From assembly GCF_018131105.1 (NCBI RefSeq), contig NZ_JAFCJI010000002.1, forward strand, positions 186,001-250,000: a stretch of 64,000 nucleotides of DNA, in the 5' to 3' direction. A program made the position numbers and the translations under genes. Below the pieces are notes generated by a model. The model had not been told where the DNA came from and ran no database searches. It saw only the letters and a list, made by a program, of their open reading frames with translations. Numbering within the stretch: position 1 is the first letter of the stretch; the number at the start of each line of letters is the position of its first letter. The stretch is from Bradyrhizobium manausense (GTDB taxonomy: Bacteria; Pseudomonadota; Alphaproteobacteria; Rhizobiales; Xanthobacteraceae). Shown here one piece after another: positions 20,457 through 29,186 of the stretch.

Positions 20457-21077
20457 ATGCGCATTCTGATCGTGGACGATCATCCCATTGTCGCCTCCGG
20501 CTGCCGCGCCGTGCTGGCCGATGAGGGCGAGATCGAGATTCTGGAAGCCGCCGACGCCGAGGATGGCGAGAGCATCTTCATCGTCGAGCGCCCCGACCTC
20601 TGCGTCATCGACATCAACCTGCCGACCGTCTCCGGCTTCGAGCTCGCGCGCCGCATCCTCGAGCGCGCGCCCGAGGCCCGCATCATCATGTTCAGCATGA
20701 ACGACGACCCGGCCTTCGCGGCGCGCGCGATCGAGTGCGGCGCCAAGGGCTACGTGTCCAAGACCGGCGATCCCGACGATCTCGTCGAGGCGATCCGCAC
20801 CGTCGGCGGCGGCGGCACTTATCTTCCGAGCGCGATCGCGCGCAGCATCGCCTTCGCAGGACCTGCGCTGACGCAGAGCCCGCTGTCGAAGCTGAACGCG
20901 CGCGAGATGGAGATCTTGCGGCTGCTCAGCGCCGGAAAAAGCCTGTCCGAGATCGCCTGGCTGGTGCAATCGTCATACAAGACCGTGGCCAACACCTCCT
21001 CGATCATGCGCCAGAAGCTCGGGGTGAAGACTTCGGTCGAGCTGGTACGGCTGGCGATCGACAGCGGCGTGGCCTAA
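20457..21077 (+). CDS. LuxR/NarL-type response regulator
   Basis: A regulator of 206 residues. The receiver domain has MRILIVDDHPIV, the phospho-acceptor Asp in CVIDINLP, and Lys in YVSKTGDP. The C-terminal LuxR-type helix-turn-helix is LNAREMEILRLLSAGKS, SEIAWLVQSSYKTVANTSS. It starts at an ATG with GGGGA upstream. It diverges from the sensor kinase across 184 bases. The fghA gene begins 73 bases downstream in the same direction and may be cotranscribed. Confidence 0.93.
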   Translation: MRILIVDDHPIVASGCRAVLADEGEIEILEAADAEDGESIFIVERPDLCVIDINLPTVSGFELARRILERAPEARIIMFSMNDDPAFAARAIECGAKGYVSKTGDPDDLVEAIRTVGGGGTYLPSAIARSIAFAGPALTQSPLSKLNAREMEILRLLSAGKSLSEIAWLVQSSYKTVANTSSIMRQKLGVKTSVELVRLAIDSGVA

Positions 21078-21150
21078 GAAGCTCGCCACAAACTTCGGTC
21101 ACACAAGCATTGCATCCTCGATGTGGCGAGATGCCACGGAGCTATCAGGC

Positions 21151-21996
21151 ATGACGATCCAGACTGTCTCGACCAATACGTCCTATGGCGGCGTGCAGGG
21201 CGTGTATCGCCATGCGAGCGCGGCGACCGGAACCGACATGGTGTTCTCGGTCTATGTTCCCCCACATGCGCAAGGCGCCAAGCTGCCTGTAGTCTGGTAT
21301 CTGTCCGGCCTCACCTGCACCCACGCCAATGTCACCGAGAAGGGTGAATTCCGCAAAGCCTGCGCCGAACTCGGCCTGATCTTCGTCGCCCCCGACACCT
21401 CGCCGCGCGGGGCGGACGTGCCTGGCGATGCCAACAACGCCTATGATTTCGGCCTCGGCGCCGGCTTCTATGTCGATGCGACCGAAGCGCCGTTCGCCCG
21501 CAATTACCGGATGTGGAGCTATGTCACCGACGAACTGCCCAAACTGGTATCGGGAAATTTTCCCGTCGATGCCAGGCGGCAGTCGGTGATGGGCCATTCC
21601 ATGGGCGGTCACGGCGCGCTGACGGTGGCGTTGCGCAACCCTCATCGCTATCGCGCCGCCAGCGCCTTTGCCCCGATCGTGGCGCCGTCGCAGGTGCCCT
21701 GGGGCATCAAGGCGCTGACCGGATATCTCGGGCCGGACAAGGAGACCTGGCGCAGCCATGACACGGTGGCGCTGATCGAGGACGGCGCGAAATATTCAGG
21801 CTTCCTGGTCGATGTCGGCGAGGCCGATAATTTCCTCAAGGAGCAGCTCAAGCCGGAGCTGCTGCAGGCCGCATGCACCAAAGCCAACATCCCGCTGACG
21901 CTGCGGCGCCAGCCGGGCTATGATCACAGCTATTATTTCATCTCGACGTTTATGGGCGATCATCTGCATTGGCATGCAGAGAGATTGAAGGCCTAG
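21151..21996 (+). CDS. fghA: S-formylglutathione hydrolase
   Basis: Cytosolic serine esterase of 281 residues that hydrolyses S-formylglutathione to formate and glutathione, the last step of glutathione-dependent formaldehyde oxidation. The nucleophile Ser is in GHSMGGHGAL; LSGLTCTHANVTEKGEF and DTSPRG are typical of esterase D/FGH, and the closing GDHLHWH region lies near the catalytic His. The ATG at 21151 matches the family length; an in-frame ATG at 21121 would add 10 residues. Its pathway partners are at 48378 and 49521. Confidence 0.93.
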   Translation: MTIQTVSTNTSYGGVQGVYRHASAATGTDMVFSVYVPPHAQGAKLPVVWYLSGLTCTHANVTEKGEFRKACAELGLIFVAPDTSPRGADVPGDANNAYDFGLGAGFYVDATEAPFARNYRMWSYVTDELPKLVSGNFPVDARRQSVMGHSMGGHGALTVALRNPHRYRAASAFAPIVAPSQVPWGIKALTGYLGPDKETWRSHDTVALIEDGAKYSGFLVDVGEADNFLKEQLKPELLQAACTKANIPLTLRRQPGYDHSYYFISTFMGDHLHWHAERLKA

Positions 21997-22016
21997 CGGC
22001 TGCTCGCTGCTTTCTT

Positions 22017-22039
22017 CCTTCTCCCCTTGTGGGAGAGTG
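22017..22039. repeat. Half copy of the Rhizobiales palindromic repeat
   Basis: CCTTCTCCCCTTGTGGGAGA matches one arm of the complete inverted repeat at 30991-31143. It lies between the convergent fghA and DUF3280-like genes and could help end transcription. Confidence 0.6.
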
Positions 22040-22065
22040 AAACGGCACCGCCGCTGCGACGCCAC

Positions 22066-22638
22066 CTACTCCGGCTTGCCGTAATTCGGCGCGAGCAGGC
22101 GGTTGCGGATCAGATAGCTCATCGTGCGCGACCAGGATTCGTCGGTGTTGCCGCGCATGTCGGCGCTCGCCGCCGTGATCATCTTTCCTGTCTTCACGTC
22201 GCGCAAATAGATGTTGAGGTTGATGATCAGGTTCGAGACCTTCTGCACCATGCCGGTGATCTCGATGTCCGCGCCCAGCTGCCCGGCAAGCTTGAGGTCG
22301 CAGTCACCGCAGGCCTGCAGATTGGCGTGACGGGCGGCATCCCTGATCGGGGCGATATCGAGCATTTGGAACCGGCCTGAGTCAGCCAGTTCCTTGCGCA
22401 ACTGGTCGCCGATATGCGCGAGCCGCACCTCTTCCGGCCTGGAGCCGTAGAACTCACCGGGCAGGCTGGTGTCGATCAGTTCGAAGTCGAACACCGCAAG
22501 CTTCGGCGGATCGGCGAATGCGGCCGATGCCGTCAACAGCAATGCGGTGACACACAGCAACGCTCGCACGATCGTGATTCCAGCGCGCGTGCGCGCGAGG
22601 ACGAAATGCGGGGTTGCAAGCCTTGCCAAATCGGTCAT
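22066..22638 (-). CDS. Exported DUF3280/DUF2380-like protein of the quinoprotein cluster
   Basis: A secreted protein of 190 residues with an N-terminal membrane/signal segment ending near ASAAFADPPK. The mature part starts KLAVFDFELIDTSLPGEF and contains CGDCDLKLAGQLGADIEITG, with a Cys-x2-Cys. Proteins of this type recur beside PQQ-dependent alcohol dehydrogenase systems, where the function is unknown. The long frame to 23523 is false, as it crosses the divergent gene. It starts 60 bases from that gene (22699), implying a shared control region. Confidence 0.75.
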   Translation of the reverse strand: MTDLARLATPHFVLARTRAGITIVRALLCVTALLLTASAAFADPPKLAVFDFELIDTSLPGEFYGSRPEEVRLAHIGDQLRKELADSGRFQMLDIAPIRDAARHANLQACGDCDLKLAGQLGADIEITGMVQKVSNLIINLNIYLRDVKTGKMITAASADMRGNTDESWSRTMSYLIRNRLLAPNYGKPE

Positions 22639-22698
22639 GCTTCCAGCAGAAACAATTCTCCACCGGCGGTCAAGCCGGGGAGGATATCTGGAGGAAGC

Positions 22699-23880
22699 AT
22701 GATCCGATGGTTGCTTGGCCCGATCGGCCTGTGTCTGGCAGCGATGCAAGCGCTCGCGGCCGACCCGGTCACGATCGGCGTCGGCTATCTCGGTGTCGCC
22801 GGCACCCGACCGACGCTGTCGCTGGTCGAGCAGCCCGCGGAGAATGACGGCGTCGCCGGTGCCAGGCTCGCGATCGAGGACAACAACACCACCGGAAGAT
22901 TCCTCAACCAGCGTTTCACGCTGGAGGAGCACCGCATCAGGGAAGGCGAAGACCCGGTCCAGGCCGCGACCGCGCTTGCCGAGAAGAACGGCTTCATCAT
23001 TGCCGACCTGCCGGCCGATGCGCTGCTGAAAGTCTCCGACGCCTTGCGCGACCGCGGCACGCTGCTGTTCAACGCCGGCGCGATCGACGAGCGGCTGCGC
23101 GAGGCCGATTGCCGCGCCAATGTCATCCATACGGCGCCGACACGCTCGATGCTTGCGGATGCGCTCGGCCAGTATCTGGTGTGGAAGAAGTGGCCGCGCT
23201 GGCTGCTGGTGGTCGGCTCGCATGACGAGGACAAGCTCTACGCCGATGCGCTGCGGCGCGCAGCAACGCGGTTCGGCGCCAAGATCGTGCAGGAGCGCAC
23301 CTTCGAGGACAAGGGTGGCGCACGTCGCACGGATTCGGGCGTGACGCTGATCCAGCGGCAGATGCCGGTGTTCACGCAGCAGGCGCCCGCCTACGATGTG
23401 CTGGTCGCCGCCGACGAGAGCGAGGTCTTTGCAGCCTACCTGCCCTACCGCACCTGGGACCCGCGTCCCGTCGCCGGCTCGGCCGGCCTGATGCCGCGCA
23501 GCTGGGATGCCGCGCAGGACCAATGGGGCGCGATCCAGATGCAGAACCGCTTCATGAAGCTCAATTCACGGCGGATGACCGCGCTCGACATGCAGGCCTG
23601 GACCGCGGTGCGCATGATCGGCGAAGCGACGTCCCGCACCAATTCCGGCGACGTCAAGAAGGTCACCGACTTCATCAAGGGGCCCAACTTCGAGATCGCC
23701 GCCTTCAAGGGCACGCGGCTGACCGTGCGCGACTGGAATCTCCAGCTCCGCCAGCCGATCCTGCTGGTCGACGGCCGCATGGTGGTGTCGGTGTCGCCGC
23801 AGGAAGGGTTTCTGCACCAGGTCTCCGAGCTCGACACGCTCGGCTACGATCGCCCGGAGAGCAAATGCAAGCTGAAATGA
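22699..23880 (+). CDS. PQQ/lanthanide-associated ABC transporter substrate-binding protein (LutA-like)
   Basis: Periplasmic binding protein of 393 residues, type I (branched-chain amino acid) fold, with a signal peptide ending ALAADPV. DPVTIGVGYLGVAG opens the mature part; DNNTTGRFLNQRFTLEE and RPVAGSAGLMPRSWDA are typical of the binding protein that accompanies PQQ-dependent alcohol dehydrogenases. Its homologues head the lut operon for lanthanide transport in Methylobacterium. A GGAGGAAGC ribosome binding site precedes the ATG. First gene of a five-gene operon whose members overlap by 4 bases each. Confidence 0.85.
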   Translation: MIRWLLGPIGLCLAAMQALAADPVTIGVGYLGVAGTRPTLSLVEQPAENDGVAGARLAIEDNNTTGRFLNQRFTLEEHRIREGEDPVQAATALAEKNGFIIADLPADALLKVSDALRDRGTLLFNAGAIDERLREADCRANVIHTAPTRSMLADALGQYLVWKKWPRWLLVVGSHDEDKLYADALRRAATRFGAKIVQERTFEDKGGARRTDSGVTLIQRQMPVFTQQAPAYDVLVAADESEVFAAYLPYRTWDPRPVAGSAGLMPRSWDAAQDQWGAIQMQNRFMKLNSRRMTALDMQAWTAVRMIGEATSRTNSGDVKKVTDFIKGPNFEIAAFKGTRLTVRDWNLQLRQPILLVDGRMVVSVSPQEGFLHQVSELDTLGYDRPESKCKLK

Positions 23881-24848
23881 CGACACGGATGTTGCGCGCG
23901 GGATTGCTGTCCGGATTGATGCTGGCGGCCGCACCCGCGCATGCCTTCATCGCCTACGTCTCGAACGAGAAGGGCAACACGGTGTCGGTGATCGACACCG
24001 ACAGCTGGACCGTGACCAAGACCATCAAGGTCGGCCAGCGCCCGCGCGGCATCGAGTTCACCCGCGACGGCAAATTCGTGATGGTCGCGGTCGGCGACGA
24101 CGACACCATCCAGGTGATCGACACCAAGACCCAAGCCGTGGTGGACAGCCTGCCTTCCGGCCCCGACCCCGAGTTGTTCACCCAGGATGCCGCCGGCAAG
24201 ACGCTCTATGTCGCCAACGAGAACGACAATACGGTGACGGTGATCGATCTGGAGAAGCGCGCCCGCCTCGGCGACATCCAGGTCGGCGTCGAGCCCGAGG
24301 GCATGACCATCAGCCCCGACGGCAAGATTCTGATCAACACCTCCGAGACGACCAACATGGCGCATTTCATCGACACCTCGTCGCGCCAGATCGTCGCCAA
24401 CGTGCTGGTCGACCCGCGCCCGCGTTTTGCCGAGTTCAAGCATGACGCCTCCGAACTATGGGTGTCCTCCGAGATCGGCGGCACTGTTTCGGTCATCGAT
24501 CCCAACAAGCATGAGGTGATCGGCAAGGTCACGTTCGAGATTCCGGGCCTGCGGAAAGAGGCGATCCAGCCGGTCGGCATCGGCATGACCAAGGACGACA
24601 AGACCGCCTTCGTCGCGCTCGGCCCCGCCAACCGCATCGCCGTGGTCGACACCGCAACGCGCAAGGCGACGAAATATCTGCTGGTGGGACAGCGCGTCTG
24701 GCACATGGCGTTCACGCCGGATGAAAAATATCTGCTCGCGACCAATGGCGTCTCCAACGACGTTTCCGTGATCGACGTCGCCGCGCAAAAGGTGATCAAG
24801 ACCATTCAGGTGGGCGAACTGCCCTGGGGCATCACGATCGCGCCATGA
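23877..24848 (+). CDS. YVTN-type beta-propeller protein of the PQQ ABC system
   Basis: Periplasmic protein of 323 residues: a signal peptide (to APAHAFI) followed by about seven repeats of the form YVSNEKGNTVSVIDTDSW, LYVANENDNTVTVIDLEK and LATNGVSNDVSVIDVAAQ, each a beta-propeller blade. This is the propeller component found next to the PQQ-associated ABC transporter. It starts inside the last codons of the previous gene (ATGA overlap) and ends overlapping the ATPase start in the same way. It may bind metal, cofactor or the transporter; the exact job is unknown. Confidence 0.88.
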   Translation: MTTRMLRAGLLSGLMLAAAPAHAFIAYVSNEKGNTVSVIDTDSWTVTKTIKVGQRPRGIEFTRDGKFVMVAVGDDDTIQVIDTKTQAVVDSLPSGPDPELFTQDAAGKTLYVANENDNTVTVIDLEKRARLGDIQVGVEPEGMTISPDGKILINTSETTNMAHFIDTSSRQIVANVLVDPRPRFAEFKHDASELWVSSEIGGTVSVIDPNKHEVIGKVTFEIPGLRKEAIQPVGIGMTKDDKTAFVALGPANRIAVVDTATRKATKYLLVGQRVWHMAFTPDEKYLLATNGVSNDVSVIDVAAQKVIKTIQVGELPWGITIAP

Positions 24849-25651
24849 CCACCCCCGCCCCCATTGCAAAACCGCAGGAAATGCCGAGGCCCGATCCGGC
24901 CGGGGTGTCGGCCCTGTCGATCGACGGCGTCAGCCATGCCTACGGCCCGCGCCGCGCGCTGATGGATGTCTCCTTCAACGTCCAGCCGGCAAGCTTCACT
25001 GCGCTGCTCGGCCTCAACGGCGCCGGCAAGAGCACGCTGTTCTCGCTGATCACCCGCCTGTTCGGCATCCAGACCGGCCGCGTCGGCATCTTCGGCCACG
25101 ACGTCAGCCGCACACCCGGCGAGGCGCTGCGGCTGCTTGGCGTCGTGTTCCAGCCACGCACGCTCGATCTCGATCTTTCGCTGACGCAGAACCTGCTCTA
25201 TCACGCCGCCCTGCACGGCATCAGTCGGCGCGAGGCCGCCGCGCGCAGCGCCGAGCTGCTCGCGCGCATCGGCCTTTCTGATCGCGCCGGCAGCAAGGTG
25301 CGCGATCTCTCCGGCGGGCAGATGCGGCGTCTGGAGATCGCGCGCGCGCTGCTGCACCGGCCGCGGCTGTTGCTGCTGGACGAGCCGACCGTCGGCCTCG
25401 ACGTCAAGGCGCGTGCCGATATCATCAGCCATGTCCGCCAGCTCGTCACCGAGCAAGGCATCGGCGTGCTCTGGGCCACGCACCTGTTCGACGAGATCAT
25501 GGCCGGCGACGATCTCGTGGTGCTGCATCAAGGCAAGGTGCTGGCGCAAGGACCGATGGCCCGCGTCATCGCCGAGGCCGGCGCGCAGGACGTCAACACG
25601 GCCTTCATGCGCCTGACCGGTGCGCAAATGATGCCAGGAGGCGGCGCATGA
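24845..25651 (+). CDS. ABC transporter ATPase, PQQ/lanthanide-associated (LutE-like)
   Basis: Cytoplasmic ATPase of 268 residues. It has Walker A GLNGAGKST, the signature LSGGQMRRLEIARALL and Walker B LLLLDEPTVGLD. It pairs with the single permease that follows by ATGA overlap, giving an ABC-2 type arrangement. In methylotrophs the equivalent LutE-LutF pair is needed to bring lanthanides to the cytoplasm; ABC-2 geometry would also allow export, so direction is not proved by the sequence. Confidence 0.9.
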   Translation: MTTPAPIAKPQEMPRPDPAGVSALSIDGVSHAYGPRRALMDVSFNVQPASFTALLGLNGAGKSTLFSLITRLFGIQTGRVGIFGHDVSRTPGEALRLLGVVFQPRTLDLDLSLTQNLLYHAALHGISRREAAARSAELLARIGLSDRAGSKVRDLSGGQMRRLEIARALLHRPRLLLLDEPTVGLDVKARADIISHVRQLVTEQGIGVLWATHLFDEIMAGDDLVVLHQGKVLAQGPMARVIAEAGAQDVNTAFMRLTGAQMMPGGGA

Positions 25652-26496
25652 GCAGCATCACCACGCGCGACGCGCCGCGCGGCTTCTCGACTTCGGAGTA
25701 CATGACCTGCCTCACCGGCATCGTCTGGCGCGAGGGTCTGCGTTTCCTGCATCAGCGCGAGCGGTTCGTCTCGGCGCTGGTGCGGCCGCTGGTGTGGCTG
25801 TTCATCTTCGCCGCCGGCTTCCGCCAGGTGCTCGGCATCTCCATCATCCCGCCTTACGAGACCTACATCCTCTATGAGGTCTTCATCGCGCCAGGACTGA
25901 TGGCGATGATCCAGCTGTTCAACGGCATGCAGTCCTCGCTCTCGATGGTCTACGACCGCGAGATGGGCAATATGCGCACGCTGCTGGTGAGCCCGCTGCC
26001 GCGCGGCTTCCTGCTGTTCTGCAAGCTGCTGGCGGGCACCGCGGTGTCGCTGCTCCAGGTCTATGCGTTCCTGATCATTGCCTGGTTCTGGGACATCACG
26101 CCGCCGCCGATCGGCTACCTCACCGTGCTGCCGGCGCTGATCCTGTCTGGGCTGATGCTGGGGTCGCTCGGCATGCTGATCTCCTCGGGCATCAAGCAGC
26201 TGGAGAACTTTGCCGGCGTGATGAACTTCGTCATCTTCCCGATGTTCTTTGCGTCCTCCGCGCTGTATCCGCTCTGGCGCGTGCAGGAAGGCAGCCCCTA
26301 TCTCTATTATGTCTGCCAGGCCAATCCGTTCACCCATGCGGTCGAGCTGATCCGCTTTGCACTGTATGGGCAGGTCAACTGGATCTCGCTCGCCGTCGTC
26401 GCCGGCTGCACAATCGTCTTCATGATCGCCGCGATCTATGCCTATGATCCCTCGCGCGGGCTGGCACGGCGCGGGCCCGCGGGAGGCGAAGGATGA
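25648..26496 (+). CDS. ABC-2 type permease, PQQ/lanthanide-associated (LutF-like)
   Basis: Inner-membrane protein of 282 residues with six predicted membrane segments. YDREMGNMRTLLVSPLPRGFLLFCK is cut by the usual ABC-2 coupling region, and NPFTHAVELIRFALYGQ is the conserved C-terminal ABC-2 motif. It overlaps the ATPase gene and the next exported-protein gene by 4 bases. It completes the transporter begun at 22699. Confidence 0.9.
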   Translation: MSSITTRDAPRGFSTSEYMTCLTGIVWREGLRFLHQRERFVSALVRPLVWLFIFAAGFRQVLGISIIPPYETYILYEVFIAPGLMAMIQLFNGMQSSLSMVYDREMGNMRTLLVSPLPRGFLLFCKLLAGTAVSLLQVYAFLIIAWFWDITPPPIGYLTVLPALILSGLMLGSLGMLISSGIKQLENFAGVMNFVIFPMFFASSALYPLWRVQEGSPYLYYVCQANPFTHAVELIRFALYGQVNWISLAVVAGCTIVFMIAAIYAYDPSRGLARRGPAGGEG

Positions 26497-27107
26497 CGGT
26501 TCGGACACTTGCCATGGCGGCTCTTGCGCTCGCGGTCTCCGCGACCGCCGTACACGCCGCCGATCCGCGCTATCCCAACTGGCCGTGTGCGCAGGCCAAG
26601 GTTCCGGAGATTTCGCTCGCCGCGGTCTGGGCCGGTCCTGCGCTCGACGACGCCGAGACCAAGTGGAAGGACGACAGCAAGGTCAGCGCGCTGGTCTCGA
26701 AGCTCGCGGCGCGCAAGACGCCGCTGGAGGAGGCCGAGAAGTCGGTAAAGGAGTTCCTGGCAGGCTCCGCCGCCGACAAGACCGCCAACGCCAAACTGCT
26801 GTTCGCCGGCCTGTTCGACACGCTGAACGCCCAGCGCTCCCAGGTCATGGGCGGGCTCGAGCGTGTCAGCCGCAAGCAGCGCGAGGCCGCCGACAAGATC
26901 CGCGAGGAGACTATCCAGCTCCAGGCGCTGCAGGACGCAACGCCGCGCGATGACGCCAAGGTCGACAGCATGAGCAACCAGCTGATCTGGGAGACCCGCA
27001 TCTTCGAGGACCGCCGCAAGGTGGTGCGTTTCGTGTGCGAGGTCCCGACCACGATCGACCAACGCCTGTTCGCGCTCGGCCGCGTCATCCAGCAGGAAAT
27101 GGAATAG
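26493..27107 (+). CDS. Exported helical protein at the end of the lut-like operon
   Basis: A secreted protein of 204 residues with signal peptide ending AVHAADPRYP. The mature part starts NWPCAQAKVPEIS and has a second Cys near RFVCEVPTT; between them are long amphipathic helices rich in Lys, Glu and Ala. The two Cys could form a disulfide. It overlaps the permease gene by 4 bases, so it belongs to the transporter operon; exported proteins of unknown function also occur in the lut cluster. No enzymatic motif was seen. Confidence 0.75.
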   Translation: MTVRTLAMAALALAVSATAVHAADPRYPNWPCAQAKVPEISLAAVWAGPALDDAETKWKDDSKVSALVSKLAARKTPLEEAEKSVKEFLAGSAADKTANAKLLFAGLFDTLNAQRSQVMGGLERVSRKQREAADKIREETIQLQALQDATPRDDAKVDSMSNQLIWETRIFEDRRKVVRFVCEVPTTIDQRLFALGRVIQQEME

Positions 27108-27256
27108 CGCGAGCCTTATAACGTCAATCCTGCTGACGACTTTCATAAAAGTTCCCGCGATATCAACGCGATCGTTAATGTTTGCCGCGCTATCTGCCGG
27201 AACCAAATCGATCTAGGATGGCTTGTCCTGTGAATCTCCAGCAACGGGAGGGCTCG

Positions 27257-27556
27257 ATGGGAACAGCAAAATTCATCCTCGCAGGTGCTGCGGCCATCAC
27301 GGTGCTCGCATCCAGTGCCTTTGCTGACGACATGACCGGAATGGTCACCAGCATCAACAGGCTCAACAGCACGATCTCGATCCAGCAGACGCAGAAAGGC
27401 ACGGTCGGCGGCAGTGCCGGCGGCGCCGGCGCGCTCCAGCAGTACAAGGCCAAGGACGCCGCGATGCTGGATGCCGTCCATGCCGGCGACAGGGTGACTT
27501 ACACCGCGACGGACAGCGACGGGTCGCGCACGCTGACCAAGTTGCAGAAGCAGTAG
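27257..27556 (+). CDS. Small periplasmic OB-fold-like protein (DUF1344/CusF-like)
   Basis: A secreted protein of 99 residues with signal peptide ending SAFADDM. The mature part DDMTGMVTSINRLNSTISI, then DRVTYTATDSDGSRTLTKL resembles the short beta-barrel of DUF1344 and CusF-type proteins. Two Met residues lie in the first strand, but the Cu-binding His/Trp set of CusF is not seen. GGGAGGG precedes the ATG. It lies 150 bases after the lut-like operon and could be independent of it. Confidence 0.6.
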   Translation: MGTAKFILAGAAAITVLASSAFADDMTGMVTSINRLNSTISIQQTQKGTVGGSAGGAGALQQYKAKDAAMLDAVHAGDRVTYTATDSDGSRTLTKLQKQ

Positions 27557-27599
27557 CTCGCCGCACTTGCGACGAAGCAATCACGAGGAGTGAGCCCGC

Positions 27600-28172
27600 C
27601 TACTGCTCGGGCCGCGGCTCCGGCTGCGCCTCCTCCGTCGGCAAACGCGCGTGCTCCCAGCCGTCGGTGCCCTCGGGATACCAGGCGACGTTGGAATAGC
27701 CGTAAGCCAGCGCGCGCTTGGCGGCGTTCCAGGACATCCAGCAATCGGCGAGGCAGTAGATCACGAGCAGCGCGGACTTGTTGCCGTGCGAGGCTTGCGC
27801 GAGACCGCGCCGGAGATAATCGTCCATCGCCGGCGGCAGCGCGCCGTAGCCGGTGTCCGGCAGCCAGATGCTGCCGGGAATGTTTTTGCGCGGCGCGTCT
27901 CGCCACACCGTGCCGGCTGGCAAGTTCTTCGGCTTCGGCGCGCGCGGCAGCACGTCGATGAAGGCACCGCTCTTCGCGCGCCAGATCGTCTCAGTCTCTG
28001 CCGTCGTCAGCACGCGCGCGCCTTCCAGCGTCGCCGGCACCGGCGCGCGGTAATTGTCGGTGCGATAGCCCTCGGGTTCGAACGGCTCCTGCTGCTGTGC
28101 CAAGCCTTGCTGCGCCAAGCCCGGCACCGCGAGGGCGGCGACGACGAGCGCAGCGGCAAGATGTCGCCTCAT
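27600..28172 (-). CDS. PQQ-dependent catabolism-associated CXXCW motif protein
   Basis: Periplasmic protein of 190 residues with a signal peptide (ALAVPGLAQ). It is rhodanese-like in outline and contains YCLADCWMSWN, the Cys-x-x-Cys-Trp motif that names this family, which is found only beside PQQ-dependent alcohol oxidation genes. Homologues are thought to work in redox or cofactor handling for quinoproteins; no activity is proved. It follows the XoxJ-like gene by 9 bases and is surely cotranscribed with it. Confidence 0.88.
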   Translation of the reverse strand: MRRHLAAALVVAALAVPGLAQQGLAQQQEPFEPEGYRTDNYRAPVPATLEGARVLTTAETETIWRAKSGAFIDVLPRAPKPKNLPAGTVWRDAPRKNIPGSIWLPDTGYGALPPAMDDYLRRGLAQASHGNKSALLVIYCLADCWMSWNAAKRALAYGYSNVAWYPEGTDGWEHARLPTEEAQPEPRPEQ

Positions 28173-28181
28173 GGTGTTTTC

Positions 28182-29060
28182 TCAAGGTGTTTTCTTGGCC
28201 GCCTCCACGCCAAGCGGCCGGTCGTTTTCGTCCAGCAGCGGCACGCCGAAGTCGAGCAGGATCTTGTTGATCTCGCCCTGGTTCTCCTGGATCAGCTTGT
28301 TGAGCTGCCGCTTCCAGTTCTGGTCAGCGGCGCGCACGCCCATGCCGATGCGATAGACCAGCTTTGGCCCTGTCGTTTCCTTCACCAGCGGCGTCACGTG
28401 CATCGAGCCGACCTTCTTGGCATAATAGCCCGCCATCGGCCCCCACAGCACACCCGCGTCGATCTTGCCGGCGGTGAGATCGTCGATCATCGCCTGCGCC
28501 GAATTGTCGTAGCGCGTGTCGATCATCAGCGGATAGGGCTTTGCGTCACCCATCAGGCCTGCAATTGCCATGTTGGTCGCCGGCGGCGTGCCGGCGACGA
28601 TGCCGACATGCTTGCCCTTCAGCTTTGGATCCTCGAGCGTGTCGACATCCTCGAGCCCGCTGCCTGCCTTGGCGACCAGCGCATAGGTCGTGCGGTAATA
28701 GGGATTGGTGCCCTGCACGATATCGTCGCCCTGCGGGAAGCCCATGATGACGTCGCAGCGATGCGCGCCCAGCGTCATGCGCACGAAGCCCGTGGCCTGC
28801 GGGAAGAACACGTAGTCGAGCTTCTTCTGCAGCTTGTCGGCGAACAGCTCGGCGAGCTTGTTCTCGATCCCCTCGCCCTTCTCGTTGGAGAACGGCATGT
28901 TGCGTGGATCGGCGCAGACGCGCAGCACCTTTGGGTCGACCAGCTCGAACGAGAGGTCACCACTGTCATTCGTCTGCGCGCGGGCGATGTCGCCGATCGC
29001 ACAAGACGCCACCATCACACACAGTGAAATCAACCAGCGACGATGTCGTCCGGCCTCCAT
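28182..29060 (-). CDS. xoxJ: Quinoprotein-associated periplasmic binding protein (XoxJ/MoxJ type)
   Basis: A periplasmic protein of 292 residues with the type II binding-protein fold. LRVCADPRNMPFSNEKGEG, GAHRCDVIMGFPQG and IDAGVLWGPMAGYYA match the XoxJ/MoxJ-like family that accompanies methanol dehydrogenases. XoxJ is thought to help activate the apo-dehydrogenase rather than to transport. The ATG at 29060 has AGGAGGA 7 bases upstream; longer starts are not supported. It is unlinked to xoxF (17 kb away) and heads a two-gene operon with the CXXCW protein. Confidence 0.85.
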   Translation of the reverse strand: MEAGRHRRWLISLCVMVASCAIGDIARAQTNDSGDLSFELVDPKVLRVCADPRNMPFSNEKGEGIENKLAELFADKLQKKLDYVFFPQATGFVRMTLGAHRCDVIMGFPQGDDIVQGTNPYYRTTYALVAKAGSGLEDVDTLEDPKLKGKHVGIVAGTPPATNMAIAGLMGDAKPYPLMIDTRYDNSAQAMIDDLTAGKIDAGVLWGPMAGYYAKKVGSMHVTPLVKETTGPKLVYRIGMGVRAADQNWKRQLNKLIQENQGEINKILLDFGVPLLDENDRPLGVEAAKKTP

Positions 29061-29186
29061 CGCGCTTCCTCCTCGTTTCATTCGAATGCTATCCATGCAA
29101 CGCATGGACGCATTCTATTTGCCAAACTTGGCGTTGGCTTGTTGTGTTGCAGCGCAACGCGGCGAACCCTGAACTGAGGCGGAAAA

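Noticed and set aside
21551..21572. CGGGAAATTTTCCCG inside fghA, like the operator palindromes at 18872
   Set aside because: It lies within conserved coding sequence and the spacing differs, so it is probably chance.
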